Assembly (NCBI GenBank): GCA_963674955.2
Contig: CAXXKR010000001.1
Location: 310,001 to 374,000, forward strand
Length of the DNA: 64,000 bases
Direction of reading: 5' to 3'
From: G963674955 sp963674955
Lineage (GTDB): Bacteria; Desulfobacterota; Desulfovibrionia; Desulfovibrionales; Desulfovibrionaceae
Made by a program: the position numbers and the translations under genes. Each line of letters starts with the position of its first letter. Position 1 is the stretch's first letter. This document shows positions 50,518-58,596 of the stretch, piece after piece. The notes under the pieces were generated by a model that searched no databases, had not been told where the DNA came from, and was given only the letters and a program-made list of their open reading frames with translations.

Positions 50518-52614
50518 ATGAGCATAGCCACACCGGCCCTGACCAATTTTACAGCCGGAGAGATCAGCCCCCGCCTTGACGGGCGGGTGGACGTTTCCAA
50601 GTATTTCAACGGTTGCCGCAGACTGGAGAATTTTCACGTCCATCCCCACGGCGGGGCGACCCGCAGGTCCGGATTCAGGTTTGTGGCCTTGAGCGGCGAC
50701 CAGCAGGGCGCGAGCCTGCTGGTGCCCTTCGAGTTCAACGCCCAGCAGACCTACATCCTTGAATTCGGCCAAGGCGCCTCCGGCGGGTACATGCGGGTCT
50801 TCAAGGATCAGGGGCGGGTTTTGTCGGAAGGCGAAGCCTACGAGATATCCACGCCCTATGGCCGCGACGATCTGGAAAGGCTCAAGTACGTGCAGTCCAA
50901 CGACACTATGATAATCGTTCATCCCGATCATGCGCCCATGAAGCTGACCCGAACGGGCCACACGGCCTGGACCTTGTCGGCCATAGAGTTCATTGGAGCG
51001 CCGGACAACTGGCGCGAGGGCAATTATCCCTCGGCGGTCTGTTTTTACGAGGAGAGGCTTGTTCTGGCGGCCACCCCGGACAAGCCCAACACCATCTGGC
51101 TGTCCAGAAGCGGCGATTATTTCGACATGCGCCTGAACACCAGGGAGGTTCCGCTGGAAAACTGGCGCGATCTGCGCATCGTGGACCACAACAACGACAA
51201 CCGGGTGGACGGCAGGTTCAATGACAAGTTCATCCTCTTGGACGGGGACCGCTTCAAGAACGGGTCGGTTGTCCTGGGCGAGAATCAGGCGGGGCAGGAA
51301 CGGTTCTACCGTTACAAGGGGGCGCAGGAAATTTCGGCCTGGGGCGCGGACGTGACGGTGTTTTTCAATCAGCCGCCTACCGCAGTGCAGGTTGAGGTCA
51401 TCCATTCGGCGGCGGGGACGCTGAATGGTGATTTTTGGGAGGAACTGGAGGTCGGGGTGCGCATGGACAACCCGGAAGGGGATTCGCCCCTTGACGACGA
51501 CGCCATCGAGATAACCTTGTCGGCGGCCCAGGCCAACGCCATCGAATTCCTGGTGCCCAAGGGCAAGCTCTGGGTGGGCACCATCGGCGGGGAGTGGACC
51601 GTGGGGGGCGCCAGCGTCAACGAGCCCATCACGCCGTCCAGCGTCAAGGCCTCCAAGGAAGGCACCTCCGGGGCATCACGGGCCCTGCCCCAGGCAGTGG
51701 GCCCGGCGACCCTCTATATTCAGCGGGCCGGAAAGAAGATTCGCGAGATGGCCTATCGGTTGGACTCCAACGCATTCGTTTCCCAGGACCTGACAATCTT
51801 GTCCGAACACATCACCGGGGAGGGGATAACCGCATTGGCCTACGCCCAGGAGCCCGACTCGGTTCTCTACTGCCTGCGCATGGACGGGCAGCTGGCCGCC
51901 CTGACCTACCAGCGGGACCAGGACGTGCTGGCCTGGAGCAGAATGAGCACCAAGGGAAAGGTGGAGTCCATTGCCTGCATTTACAACGACCAAGCCATGC
52001 GCGACGAGCTGTGGGTTTCTGTATTACGAAACGTAAACGGAAACGATGTCAGGTATGTGGAGTTCCTGGAGGCGGGCTTTGCGGGCATTCTGGAGAATGG
52101 TTTCTTTGTGGACAGCGGCCTTACATATGAGGGTGAACCCGTTTCGGCCGTTTCCGGTTTGGAACATCTGGCCGGGGAGGATGTGGACGTGTTGGCCGAT
52201 GGAGCCGTCCAGGCGCGCAAGACAGTGGATGAGCTTGGAGAAATCACGCTGGACCGCCCCGCATCCGTGGTTCATGTGGGCCTGCCGTACAGTTCGGTGC
52301 TTCAGCCCATGCGCCTGGAGGCCGGTTCCTCAAGGGGCACGGCCCAGACCAAGATCAAGCGCATAACCCAGGTGGCGGTAAGGTTTCACCAGACCTTGGG
52401 CGGCAAGGCCGGACCTTCGGAAGAATCTTTGGAAACGGTCCACTTCCGCACTTCTTCCGCGGCCATGGACAGCCCGCCGGACCTGTTCAGCGGAGACAAG
52501 CGCATCAAGTTCCCCTCGGGTTGGAACCGCGACGGGGTGCTGACCGTGGTTCAGGATCAGCCCTTGCCCATGACCGTTTTGATGATCGTTCCCCAGGTGG
52601 TGGTCAATGAATAG
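50518..52614 (+). CDS. Tail tubular protein B (T7 gp12-type nozzle)
   Basis: About 698 residues beginning SIATPALTNFTAGEISPRLDGRVDVSKYFNGCRRLENFHV, the clear opening of podovirus gp12 nozzle proteins, followed by GATRRSGFRFV and several beta-propeller-like segments. It forms the distal tube and contacts the fibres. Single-gene unit. The AT-rich stretch after the stop (52620-52665) contains an inverted repeat that may act as terminator. Confidence 0.93.
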   Translation: MSIATPALTNFTAGEISPRLDGRVDVSKYFNGCRRLENFHVHPHGGATRRSGFRFVALSGDQQGASLLVPFEFNAQQTYILEFGQGASGGYMRVFKDQGRVLSEGEAYEISTPYGRDDLERLKYVQSNDTMIIVHPDHAPMKLTRTGHTAWTLSAIEFIGAPDNWREGNYPSAVCFYEERLVLAATPDKPNTIWLSRSGDYFDMRLNTREVPLENWRDLRIVDHNNDNRVDGRFNDKFILLDGDRFKNGSVVLGENQAGQERFYRYKGAQEISAWGADVTVFFNQPPTAVQVEVIHSAAGTLNGDFWEELEVGVRMDNPEGDSPLDDDAIEITLSAAQANAIEFLVPKGKLWVGTIGGEWTVGGASVNEPITPSSVKASKEGTSGASRALPQAVGPATLYIQRAGKKIREMAYRLDSNAFVSQDLTILSEHITGEGITALAYAQEPDSVLYCLRMDGQLAALTYQRDQDVLAWSRMSTKGKVESIACIYNDQAMRDELWVSVLRNVNGNDVRYVEFLEAGFAGILENGFFVDSGLTYEGEPVSAVSGLEHLAGEDVDVLADGAVQARKTVDELGEITLDRPASVVHVGLPYSSVLQPMRLEAGSSRGTAQTKIKRITQVAVRFHQTLGGKAGPSEESLETVHFRTSSAAMDSPPDLFSGDKRIKFPSGWNRDGVLTVVQDQPLPMTVLMIVPQVVVNE

Positions 52615-52678
52615 TCTAAGTATCGGTAAGTTTATTGTTTTATATCATACTGAAATAAAATAAACTGAGACCGACGAT

Positions 52679-53290
52679 TTATATTTTTTGCTCCACTTCT
52701 GAAAAGCAGGGGATGCACAGGTCGCGGCCTGCGAAACGGCGGATTCTCGACTCCATGACCCGTTCTCCGCATTCAGCGCATACAAGGCTTTGCAAAATGG
52801 CGGCCCGCTTGGGGGCTGGTTCCCGAGGCTCGCCGATGTCGTATATCCTGTCCATGTCCTGGTCCATTATGTAGTCGTGTACAGCGTGGTACAGGCGATT
52901 TTGTTCCGCTTTTTCCTCGGCGGAGATTTTGCCCTGGGCGGACAGTTTCTGCAATTCAAGGAACCTGTCGCGGTCCGGTCCGAATCCGGTTTGCCTGAAG
53001 AGCATGCGCACGGCCTTGCCGTCATGGCGGCGGTAAAAGCTGAAGGCGAGTTTGCCGTAATCGCGCTTGACGAGATTGCCCTTGCCAAGAGTGCAGCCGG
53101 TCAGAAACTGGATGGCGTCCACCCCGCACATGTCGGTCTCGCAGACCGCCACGATGTCTTCGTCCCCGTCATGTCCGATGACGTCCAGGCAGTGTTCCGC
53201 AGCCCGGATGCCTATGGCCAGCCCCGGACAGACGTGGCCGTGGAAATCTTCAACCATTTTTATGAGCGTGTAATCAATAGCGCATTTCAT
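52679..53290 (-). CDS. FmdE-family protein with C-terminal zinc finger
   Basis: FHGHVCPGLAIGIRA (about residues 15-29) and CGVDAIQFLTGCTLGKGNL are typical FmdE motifs (formylmethanofuran dehydrogenase subunit E-like). The C-terminus has CAECGERV and CIPCF, a four-Cys zinc ribbon. Other FmdE-like genes sit near molybdate/tungstate or metal-chelate importers in anaerobes. It ends the operon 56246-52679. Role here (metal chelate handling or sensor) is inferred from context. Confidence 0.85.
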   Translation of the reverse strand: MKCAIDYTLIKMVEDFHGHVCPGLAIGIRAAEHCLDVIGHDGDEDIVAVCETDMCGVDAIQFLTGCTLGKGNLVKRDYGKLAFSFYRRHDGKAVRMLFRQTGFGPDRDRFLELQKLSAQGKISAEEKAEQNRLYHAVHDYIMDQDMDRIYDIGEPREPAPKRAAILQSLVCAECGERVMESRIRRFAGRDLCIPCFSEVEQKI

Positions 53291-53300
53291 TGGTGACTCC

Positions 53301-54056
53301 TCAGGCCCTGGGCATGACCACAGGGCAGCCGTTGTTTCTTATTATTTCCACCGGAACCCCGTAGACCGCCTCGATGACTTCGGGCGTGGCGACCTCCCTG
53401 CCGCCCGCCGCGTATACCGAGCCGTCCTTTAGAAAAACGTATTTGTCCGCGTATCTGAAGGCCGTGTTCAGGTCGTGCATGGTCATGACCGCCGAGACCT
53501 CGTGTTCGTTCACCACCTGTCTGATGATGTTCAGGATGTCGATCTGGTTCTTCATGTCCAGGCTGGAGGTGGGTTCGTCAAAGAGCAGGACCTTCGGTTC
53601 CTGGACCAGGGCCCTGGCGATGCTTATTTTCTGGACCTCGCCGCCGCTCATCTGGTCCACGTAGCGCAGGGCCAGGGGTTCGAGGCTCAGCCTCTTGATG
53701 GCCCCGTCCACGACTTTCAGGTCGCGTTCCGAGACCTTCCACCTGATGTGCGGCCTGCGGCCCATGAGTATGGCGTCAAAGGCCGTGACCCTGCCTGCTT
53801 CGCTTTTCTGCGGCACGTAGCCGAACCTTCTGGCCACCTGCATCAGGCTTAGGCTGCAGACGTTTTCCTCGTCCACCATCACCGAGCCGGACGCGGGCTT
53901 GAGGATGGCGTTCATGCATTTCAAAAGGGTGGTCTTGCCCACCCCGTTGGGACCGAGCACGGCCAGGATGTCGCCCTTTTTTACCTCGAAATCCACGCCG
54001 CTCAGGACGCTTCTGCTTTTGTAGTCGAAATCCACGCCGTTTACCGTGAGTCTCAT
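53301..54056 (-). CDS. FecE/BtuD-type ABC importer ATPase
   Basis: 251 residues: GPNGVGKTT (Walker A), MSGGEVQK (signature) and VLLFDEP (Walker B) with a terminal TMHDL switch. It is a partner of the FecCD permease upstream (overlap of a few bases) and the periplasmic binding protein. Substrate is a metal complex, not proven. Confidence 0.92.
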   Translation of the reverse strand: MRLTVNGVDFDYKSRSVLSGVDFEVKKGDILAVLGPNGVGKTTLLKCMNAILKPASGSVMVDEENVCSLSLMQVARRFGYVPQKSEAGRVTAFDAILMGRRPHIRWKVSERDLKVVDGAIKRLSLEPLALRYVDQMSGGEVQKISIARALVQEPKVLLFDEPTSSLDMKNQIDILNIIRQVVNEHEVSAVMTMHDLNTAFRYADKYVFLKDGSVYAAGGREVATPEVIEAVYGVPVEIIRNNGCPVVMPRA

Positions 54057-55126
54057 CGTCTGTACCCCGTGACCAGGAGATAAATGAAGACGGGCGCTCC
54101 CATAAAGGCCGTGAGCACGGCCACGGGCAGCACGTGCGGAGCCAGCATGAGCCGGGCCGCAGTGTCCGAGGCCAGCAGGAGCAGCCCTCCCGCCACGCAG
54201 GTGCCGGGCATCAGAAAGCGGTGGTCCCCGCCGATGAGCCTGCGCACCATGTGCGGGCAGACCAGGCCCACGAAACCGATGATGCCCAGAAAGGCCACTG
54301 CCGTGGCCGTGACCAGGGAGGCCACGAGCATCCCCCAGAGCCTGACCCTTTCAACCCTTACGCCCAGCCCCTTGGCCGTCTCGTCTCCGGCGTCGATGGC
54401 GTTGTAGTTCCAGCGGTTGAGGATGAAGAAGATTATGGACGCCATGGTGACGGCCGAGATTATGCCCAGTTCGGTCCAGCTGGCCCGGCCCACGTCCCCG
54501 AAGGTCCAGAAGACCATTGCCGCCAGCTGCACGTCGTCGGCAAAGTATTGCAGGAACATTGTCCCGGCCGTGAACAGGGCGCCCAGGGCCACGCCCGTGA
54601 GGACCATGACTTCGGGGGATGCGCCCTTGATGCGCGAGATGGCGATGATCACCGCCGTGGCCATGAGGCAGAAGACAAAGGCCATTGCCGTTGTGGCGTA
54701 GGGGTTGTCGATGGTCACGGCGTCCATGCCTGCGCTGCTCATGGCCCCTGTGCCCACGATCATGACCGAGAGGGCCGCGCCAAAGGCCGCCGCATGGGAG
54801 ATGCCAAGGGTGAAGGGCGATCCAAGTGGGTTGCGCAGAATGGACTGCATGGCCGCTCCGGACACGGCCAGGCCGACCCCGGCCATTATGGCGGTCAGGG
54901 CCTGGGGCAACCGGATGTTCCAGATTATGAGATCCCAGCGCTTGGAAACGGTTTCCCCGGTAATGGTGCGCAAGGTCTCGGCCAGGGGGATGTTCACCGC
55001 GCCAAGGGACACGGAGGTGATGAGCAGGATCAGGAGCAGTATTGTTCCGCCTGCGATGAGCCCGGTTTTCCGGGCCACATAGCGGTTGTACTCCTCGGGT
55101 ATGGCTCCGTGATGAAAGTGGGACAT
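54053..55126 (-). CDS. FecCD-family ABC importer permease
   Basis: 357 residues with about ten membrane helices. GSPFTLGISHAAAFGAAL and FVGLVCPHMVRRLIGGDHRF are family motifs of BtuC/FhuB/FecD permeases for iron-chelates, haem or cobalamin. The overlap with the ATPase gene shows one operon. Confidence 0.93.
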   Translation of the reverse strand: MSHFHHGAIPEEYNRYVARKTGLIAGGTILLLILLITSVSLGAVNIPLAETLRTITGETVSKRWDLIIWNIRLPQALTAIMAGVGLAVSGAAMQSILRNPLGSPFTLGISHAAAFGAALSVMIVGTGAMSSAGMDAVTIDNPYATTAMAFVFCLMATAVIIAISRIKGASPEVMVLTGVALGALFTAGTMFLQYFADDVQLAAMVFWTFGDVGRASWTELGIISAVTMASIIFFILNRWNYNAIDAGDETAKGLGVRVERVRLWGMLVASLVTATAVAFLGIIGFVGLVCPHMVRRLIGGDHRFLMPGTCVAGGLLLLASDTAARLMLAPHVLPVAVLTAFMGAPVFIYLLVTGYRR

Positions 55127-55136
55127 GGCAACCCGT

Positions 55137-56246
55137 CTATTCCGAAAGGTCGATTTTCTTGAAGGCCATGCTGCCGAAGGACTTGTTCATGTCCTGGAAC
55201 ACGGGTTTGCCCACCAGAAACGAATATATCTCATCGGCCTTTTTCACCGGATCGATGTCATCGAATCGTTTTGGGTGGAGGATGCGTCCCACGAAGTAGG
55301 CGTCGGCCAGGATGGAGCCGAAGTTCACGCTGTACCAGTTGTAGGGCAGCACACCGTAGACCTCGCCCTGTTTCACGGCTTTCAACTGCCGGTAGGCGGG
55401 ATCGTTTTTCAGTTCCCAGTAGCCGCTGGCCTTGCCCTGGAGCTGGAGGGTGGAAAGGTCGAGAAAAAGGATGTCCGGATTCCATTCCACGATTTTTTCC
55501 TTGGCCACGTCCGCATGCCTGCCTTTGCCTGCGGCTTGGGGGTCGCTCGCGACATTCTTGGCCGCAGTATAGCGAAAGGGGGGATAATCCGGCTGCGTGG
55601 ATTGGAACCCGTGAGGACCCTTATGGGCGATGCCGCCCACAAAACAGGTCTTTTGTTCGGCTTCGGGTATTTCGGCAACCCGGTCCTGCAGGTCCTTGAT
55701 GGAGTTCTCGAAAAAGGCCACCACCTCCTCGGCCCGCTCCTCCTTGCCCAGGGCCTTGCCCATGATGCGCAGGGATGCGAACATGTCCGCCTTGTGCTTG
55801 CCCATGTCTCCGTAGTTCAGGACCACCACCGGGATGCCTGTTTTCGCTTCAAGCTCAACCGGGTCGTGGCCCATCGTGGCGAAGGTCTTGAAGATGACCT
55901 GGGGCTGGGGCTCCAGGGAAATGATCAATTCCGGGTTGTCGTGGCCCCTGAATTCTCCGAAGATGGGATAATCCTTGAATTGGGGATTGGCCATGGCATA
56001 GGGCTTGGCGTCGAAGGTCTTGCGCCGCGCCTCCATGTCGTCCACGGCCACGATGCGGTCCTGGGCCTGGAGGTAGGTCAGGTAGCGCAGGCAGCCCGGA
56101 CCGGAGCAGATGACCCGCTTTGAGTTGGCCGGGAGCGTGACTTGGCGGCCGAGGCCGTCGGTGACCGTGACCGTGTCGGCGGCCAGGGATGGAATGCAGG
56201 ACAGGGCCAGTATCAAGGCGCACAGAATCAGGACTAATTTTTTCAT
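55137..56246 (-). CDS. Periplasmic metal-complex binding protein (BtuF/FepB family)
   Basis: 369 residues with signal peptide (to SLAA). VTVTDGLGRQVTLP, VICSGPGCLRYLTYL, DDMEARR and IISLEPQPQVIFKTF show the family III binding-protein fold for siderophores, haem, cobalamin or metal-cofactor complexes. First gene of the importer operon. Given FmdE at the end, a molybdenum or tungsten complex is as possible as iron. Confidence 0.88.
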   Translation of the reverse strand: MKKLVLILCALILALSCIPSLAADTVTVTDGLGRQVTLPANSKRVICSGPGCLRYLTYLQAQDRIVAVDDMEARRKTFDAKPYAMANPQFKDYPIFGEFRGHDNPELIISLEPQPQVIFKTFATMGHDPVELEAKTGIPVVVLNYGDMGKHKADMFASLRIMGKALGKEERAEEVVAFFENSIKDLQDRVAEIPEAEQKTCFVGGIAHKGPHGFQSTQPDYPPFRYTAAKNVASDPQAAGKGRHADVAKEKIVEWNPDILFLDLSTLQLQGKASGYWELKNDPAYRQLKAVKQGEVYGVLPYNWYSVNFGSILADAYFVGRILHPKRFDDIDPVKKADEIYSFLVGKPVFQDMNKSFGSMAFKKIDLSE

Positions 56247-56298
56247 TTCACGCTCCGGTCTCTGGTTGGTGATATTTTATTTATAGTTGCTCTTCGTC

Positions 56299-56324
56299 TG
56301 CATACTAAAAACAAATAGTGTGCA
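56299..56324. promoter_or_regulatory. 26-bp inverted repeat operator for the importer operon
   Basis: TGCATACTA and TAGTGTGCA form an imperfect palindrome (one mismatch per arm pair) with an 8-base centre. It lies just downstream of a minus-strand TTGACA at 56356-56351 and an adjacent -10-like TATAAC, so a repressor there would block the importer promoter. Confidence 0.55.
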
Positions 56325-56377
56325 TATGCGTTATAAAAATCCATAAAATGTGTCAACAAGGTCCCGCCCGCAAAATC

Positions 56378-56455
56378 GGTCAATGGGTATTAAAAGCCCT
56401 TTGCCCTTTCCGGCGCTTTCCGTTTTCGTCTTGCCTCGGAATCAGGGGTTATACT
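56378..56455 (+). promoter_or_regulatory. Shared 72-bp-spaced promoter, copy 7 (internal-virion unit, degenerate box)
   Basis: GGTCAATGGG at 56378 and TATACT at 56450, again 72 bp. CTCGGAATCAGGGG directly precedes the -10. The closer match TGTCAACAAGG at 56351 is at the wrong distance (99) and is the -35 of the divergent importer. Confidence 0.7.
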
Positions 56456-56575
56456 CTTTCATGTCGTGGACAGCGTGCGCTGCGCTGATTTGATTGATGT
56501 TGCATCGGAAAGTGCCGAATGCACAAGAATCTGAAATGTTATTTAATCGAGGCGACGATCCTGGCGGGAGGCAAG

Positions 56576-57031
56576 ATGGCTTTTCTGAGTGCGGCCGAAT
56601 TCAGGCCGGAGAACGTGCTGGAGATTGATCTACGGTCAGAATCCCGAATCGGGGTCGGGGCCATGCGGGCCGACCTTGGCCGACTCGGCAAATCCTATGC
56701 GCGAGGAGGCCCGGCCATGACCCTGCGCGAGCCTGGGGGTCAAATAGTGGCCTGCGTTGGAATCCTGTCCATGTGGCCGGGCGTGGCCGAGGCCTGGTGC
56801 CTTGCTTCGCCGCTTGCCGGGAAATGGGCGGCGGGCCTGACCAGGGCCGTGCTTTGGGAATTGCATCTGCTTGAGGAATGTCGATGCCTGCACAGGATTC
56901 AGGCCCATGTGCGGAGGGGGCGCAGGGACGCGGTTCGCTGGCTGGAATACATGGGCTTCGAGTTTGAAGGCCTGTGCCTTGAGTACGGGTCGGATCGCGA
57001 ACACTATTACCGATATGCGAGGAGTTTCTGA
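56576..57031 (+). CDS. Internal-virion-like protein with GNAT-type fold (T7 gp13-like)
   Basis: 151 residues from ATG 56576 (ribosome site GGGAGG). It contains PGGQIVACVGILS and WAAGLTRAVLWELHLLEECRCLHRIQAHVRRGR then WLEYMGFEFEG, matching the acetyltransferase-like proteins found next to gp14 in podoviruses. T7 gp13 is in the same position. It may be only a virion protein without enzyme activity. Overlap TGATG with the next gene. Confidence 0.6.
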   Translation: MAFLSAAEFRPENVLEIDLRSESRIGVGAMRADLGRLGKSYARGGPAMTLREPGGQIVACVGILSMWPGVAEAWCLASPLAGKWAAGLTRAVLWELHLLEECRCLHRIQAHVRRGRRDAVRWLEYMGFEFEGLCLEYGSDREHYYRYARSF

Positions 57032-57564
57032 TGGAAGCAGTTTTTTCACCGTCCGCAGGGGACAGCGGTCTTGCGACCCTGCTGTCCGAGGGGCTTGGCC
57101 TGTATGGACAGATTCGAAACACTGGGGATCGCGCCCTGGCCGGAAAGCAGGCCGCCAGGGAAGCGGAGGCCAGGGCCGATCGGGCTCTGGAAAGTTCCGA
57201 GGAACAGGCGCGAATGGTCAGGGAAAGAAATCGCCGGGAGCACGATTCTTTGCTGGGAGAGCAGCGCCGACGCCGTTCCTCGCGCCTGACCCGCTGGGGC
57301 CGTTCCGGGGTGCGCATGTCCGGTTCGCCGCTTCTTGCGGCCGTCGGAAGTGCGGTTGAAGACGAGAAGGCCGGGAGCGGCCTGCTGGGAAAGGGCCGCC
57401 TGGAGGAGGAATCGGTTTTGGCTTCGGGCCGCAGGGCTGCCGACGAATACCTGGCCAGGGCTTTGGAAATCAGGCGCGCCGCGGACCGGGACGCGGTCTC
57501 CGGCTACCTGTCCGCTGCCGGCTCGCTGCTCTCCAAGGGGTCTGGCGGATACGGCAGAGGATGA
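57031..57564 (+). CDS. Internal virion protein B-like (T7 gp14 type)
   Basis: 177 residues: LSEGLGLYGQIR opening, an Arg/Glu/Ala helix (RALESSEEQARMVRERNRREHD) and RRSSRLTRWGRSGVRMSGSPLLAAVGSAVEDE, followed by a second helix. The RSGV-MSGSPLL segment is a hallmark of the phage core protein family adjacent to GNAT-like genes. In T7 gp14 forms part of the DNA ejection core. Larger gp15/gp16 equivalents are not in the window. Confidence 0.65.
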   Translation: MEAVFSPSAGDSGLATLLSEGLGLYGQIRNTGDRALAGKQAAREAEARADRALESSEEQARMVRERNRREHDSLLGEQRRRRSSRLTRWGRSGVRMSGSPLLAAVGSAVEDEKAGSGLLGKGRLEEESVLASGRRAADEYLARALEIRRAADRDAVSGYLSAAGSLLSKGSGGYGRG

Positions 57565-57571
57565 TTTCAGA

Positions 57572-57739
57572 TCATTCCTCGGCCGGATAGTAGAGAGCGC
57601 TTGAACCGCCTTGCATTCGCACCAGGGCGGGACTCTTTCCCCAGCCGGCGCGGAGCTCGTCCTTGCGCCTGGAGTTGAGGTTGTCCACCAGCAGGGCAAA
57701 ACAGAAGGAGATGAGCAGGCACACGAGTATGGATTTCAT
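57572..57739 (-). CDS. Small membrane protein (55 residues)
   Basis: ATG at 57739 with GGGAGAGTCCAAA upstream. One N-terminal helix (SILVCLLISFCFALLV) then NLNSRRKDELRAGWGK and a polar tail ending SALYYPAEE. Host gene on the opposite strand, ending 8 bases after the stop of the core protein. It is too short for most gene callers. Function unknown. Confidence 0.6.
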   Translation of the reverse strand: MKSILVCLLISFCFALLVDNLNSRRKDELRAGWGKSPALVRMQGGSSALYYPAEE

Positions 57740-57936
57740 TTTGGACTCTCCCGAAACGGTTTGTCAGGTATTTTCGTTGACCTGGACTGAGCAAGTTCCA
57801 TTCCGGGAAAAATGTGCCGCAATATGAAAAATAATTTTATTACCAGCCGAAATTTCAGGAAGTAATTGACTGGCATCCTGTCCGTGGTTATCTTTTATAA
57901 ATGGAAAAAAAATCGGTTTCTGACGGTATTTTTTTC

Positions 57937-58473
57937 ATGGCCGGACGGCTTAAGGCACATATGTCTTTGGCCTGTCTTGCTTTTTTCCTTTTTGCATGCC
58001 TTGCTGGTTTTTTGCTCATCCCGGCCCGGGGAGCGGCCCAATGGGTCGAGGCGGATTACGAAGCCTTTTTCGCGGCCTGGCTCGCGGCCAATTACCGGAA
58101 TCCATTGTCCGGCCTGTCGGAATATGATTCGGAGAAGCCCCTCAAGGAAGTCTATCCACAGTTGATTCTGGTCCGTTCGCTACGTGAGAGCGTGGCCTAC
58201 GAGTTATCCTGCGTCAACGCGACCTTGAGGGACCAGGGACGGTTTGAGAGCGGATTCCTTCTGGCTCCGGGGCCGGGCGGCAGACATGTGGGCGGAGTCT
58301 GGCGCTTTGCCGGGCAAATGGGTTTCGATTCAGGCCTGCTCCGCGACATGCAGTCCATCGACAAGCTGATCCATTCCAGGTGGGAGTATGAGTCCCTGAG
58401 CATCGACCCGAATCTGGAAGTCGAGGGGCTGGGCGTTTCCGGCGCATCGGCCGATTTTTCCTACTCCTTTTGA
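57937..58473 (+). CDS. Exported protein of unknown function
   Basis: A hydrophobic leader (SLACLAFFLFACLAGFLLIP) ending near RGAAQ, then about 150 residues with WVEADYEAFFAAWLAANY and an acidic C-terminus. No ribosome site clearly marks the start; ATG at 57901 is an alternative, but a TTGACT/TTATCT pair (16-base spacing) ends at 57892, which would make that start nearly leaderless. It has an ordinary promoter and no shared box, so it is probably a host gene between phage-type units. Confidence 0.6.
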   Translation: MAGRLKAHMSLACLAFFLFACLAGFLLIPARGAAQWVEADYEAFFAAWLAANYRNPLSGLSEYDSEKPLKEVYPQLILVRSLRESVAYELSCVNATLRDQGRFESGFLLAPGPGGRHVGGVWRFAGQMGFDSGLLRDMQSIDKLIHSRWEYESLSIDPNLEVEGLGVSGASADFSYSF

Positions 58474-58491
58474 CCCCTTCCCGAAAAAAAC

Positions 58492-58569
58492 TGTCAACAG
58501 GTCAAATTCGGTCTTTTTTGACCTTTGCCTTCTCCATTGCCGTCCCTCCCCTCCGGGCCGGGGTATAAT
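58492..58569 (+). promoter_or_regulatory. Shared 72-bp-spaced promoter, copy 6 (tail fibre unit)
   Basis: TGTCAACAGG at 58492 and TATAAT at 58564 (72 bp). CTCCGGGCCGGGG precedes the -10 and CCCGGC follows. The upstream gene is on the same strand. Confidence 0.93.
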
Positions 58570-58596
58570 CCCGGCAACAAGGAAAAGGAGCAAGCA

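Noticed and set aside
56351..56361. TGTCAACAAGG upstream of the internal-virion unit
   Set aside because: It is 99 bp, not 72, from the -10 and its reverse strand (TTGACA) fits the -35 of the importer operon. The degenerate GGTCAATGGG at 56378 has the exact spacing.
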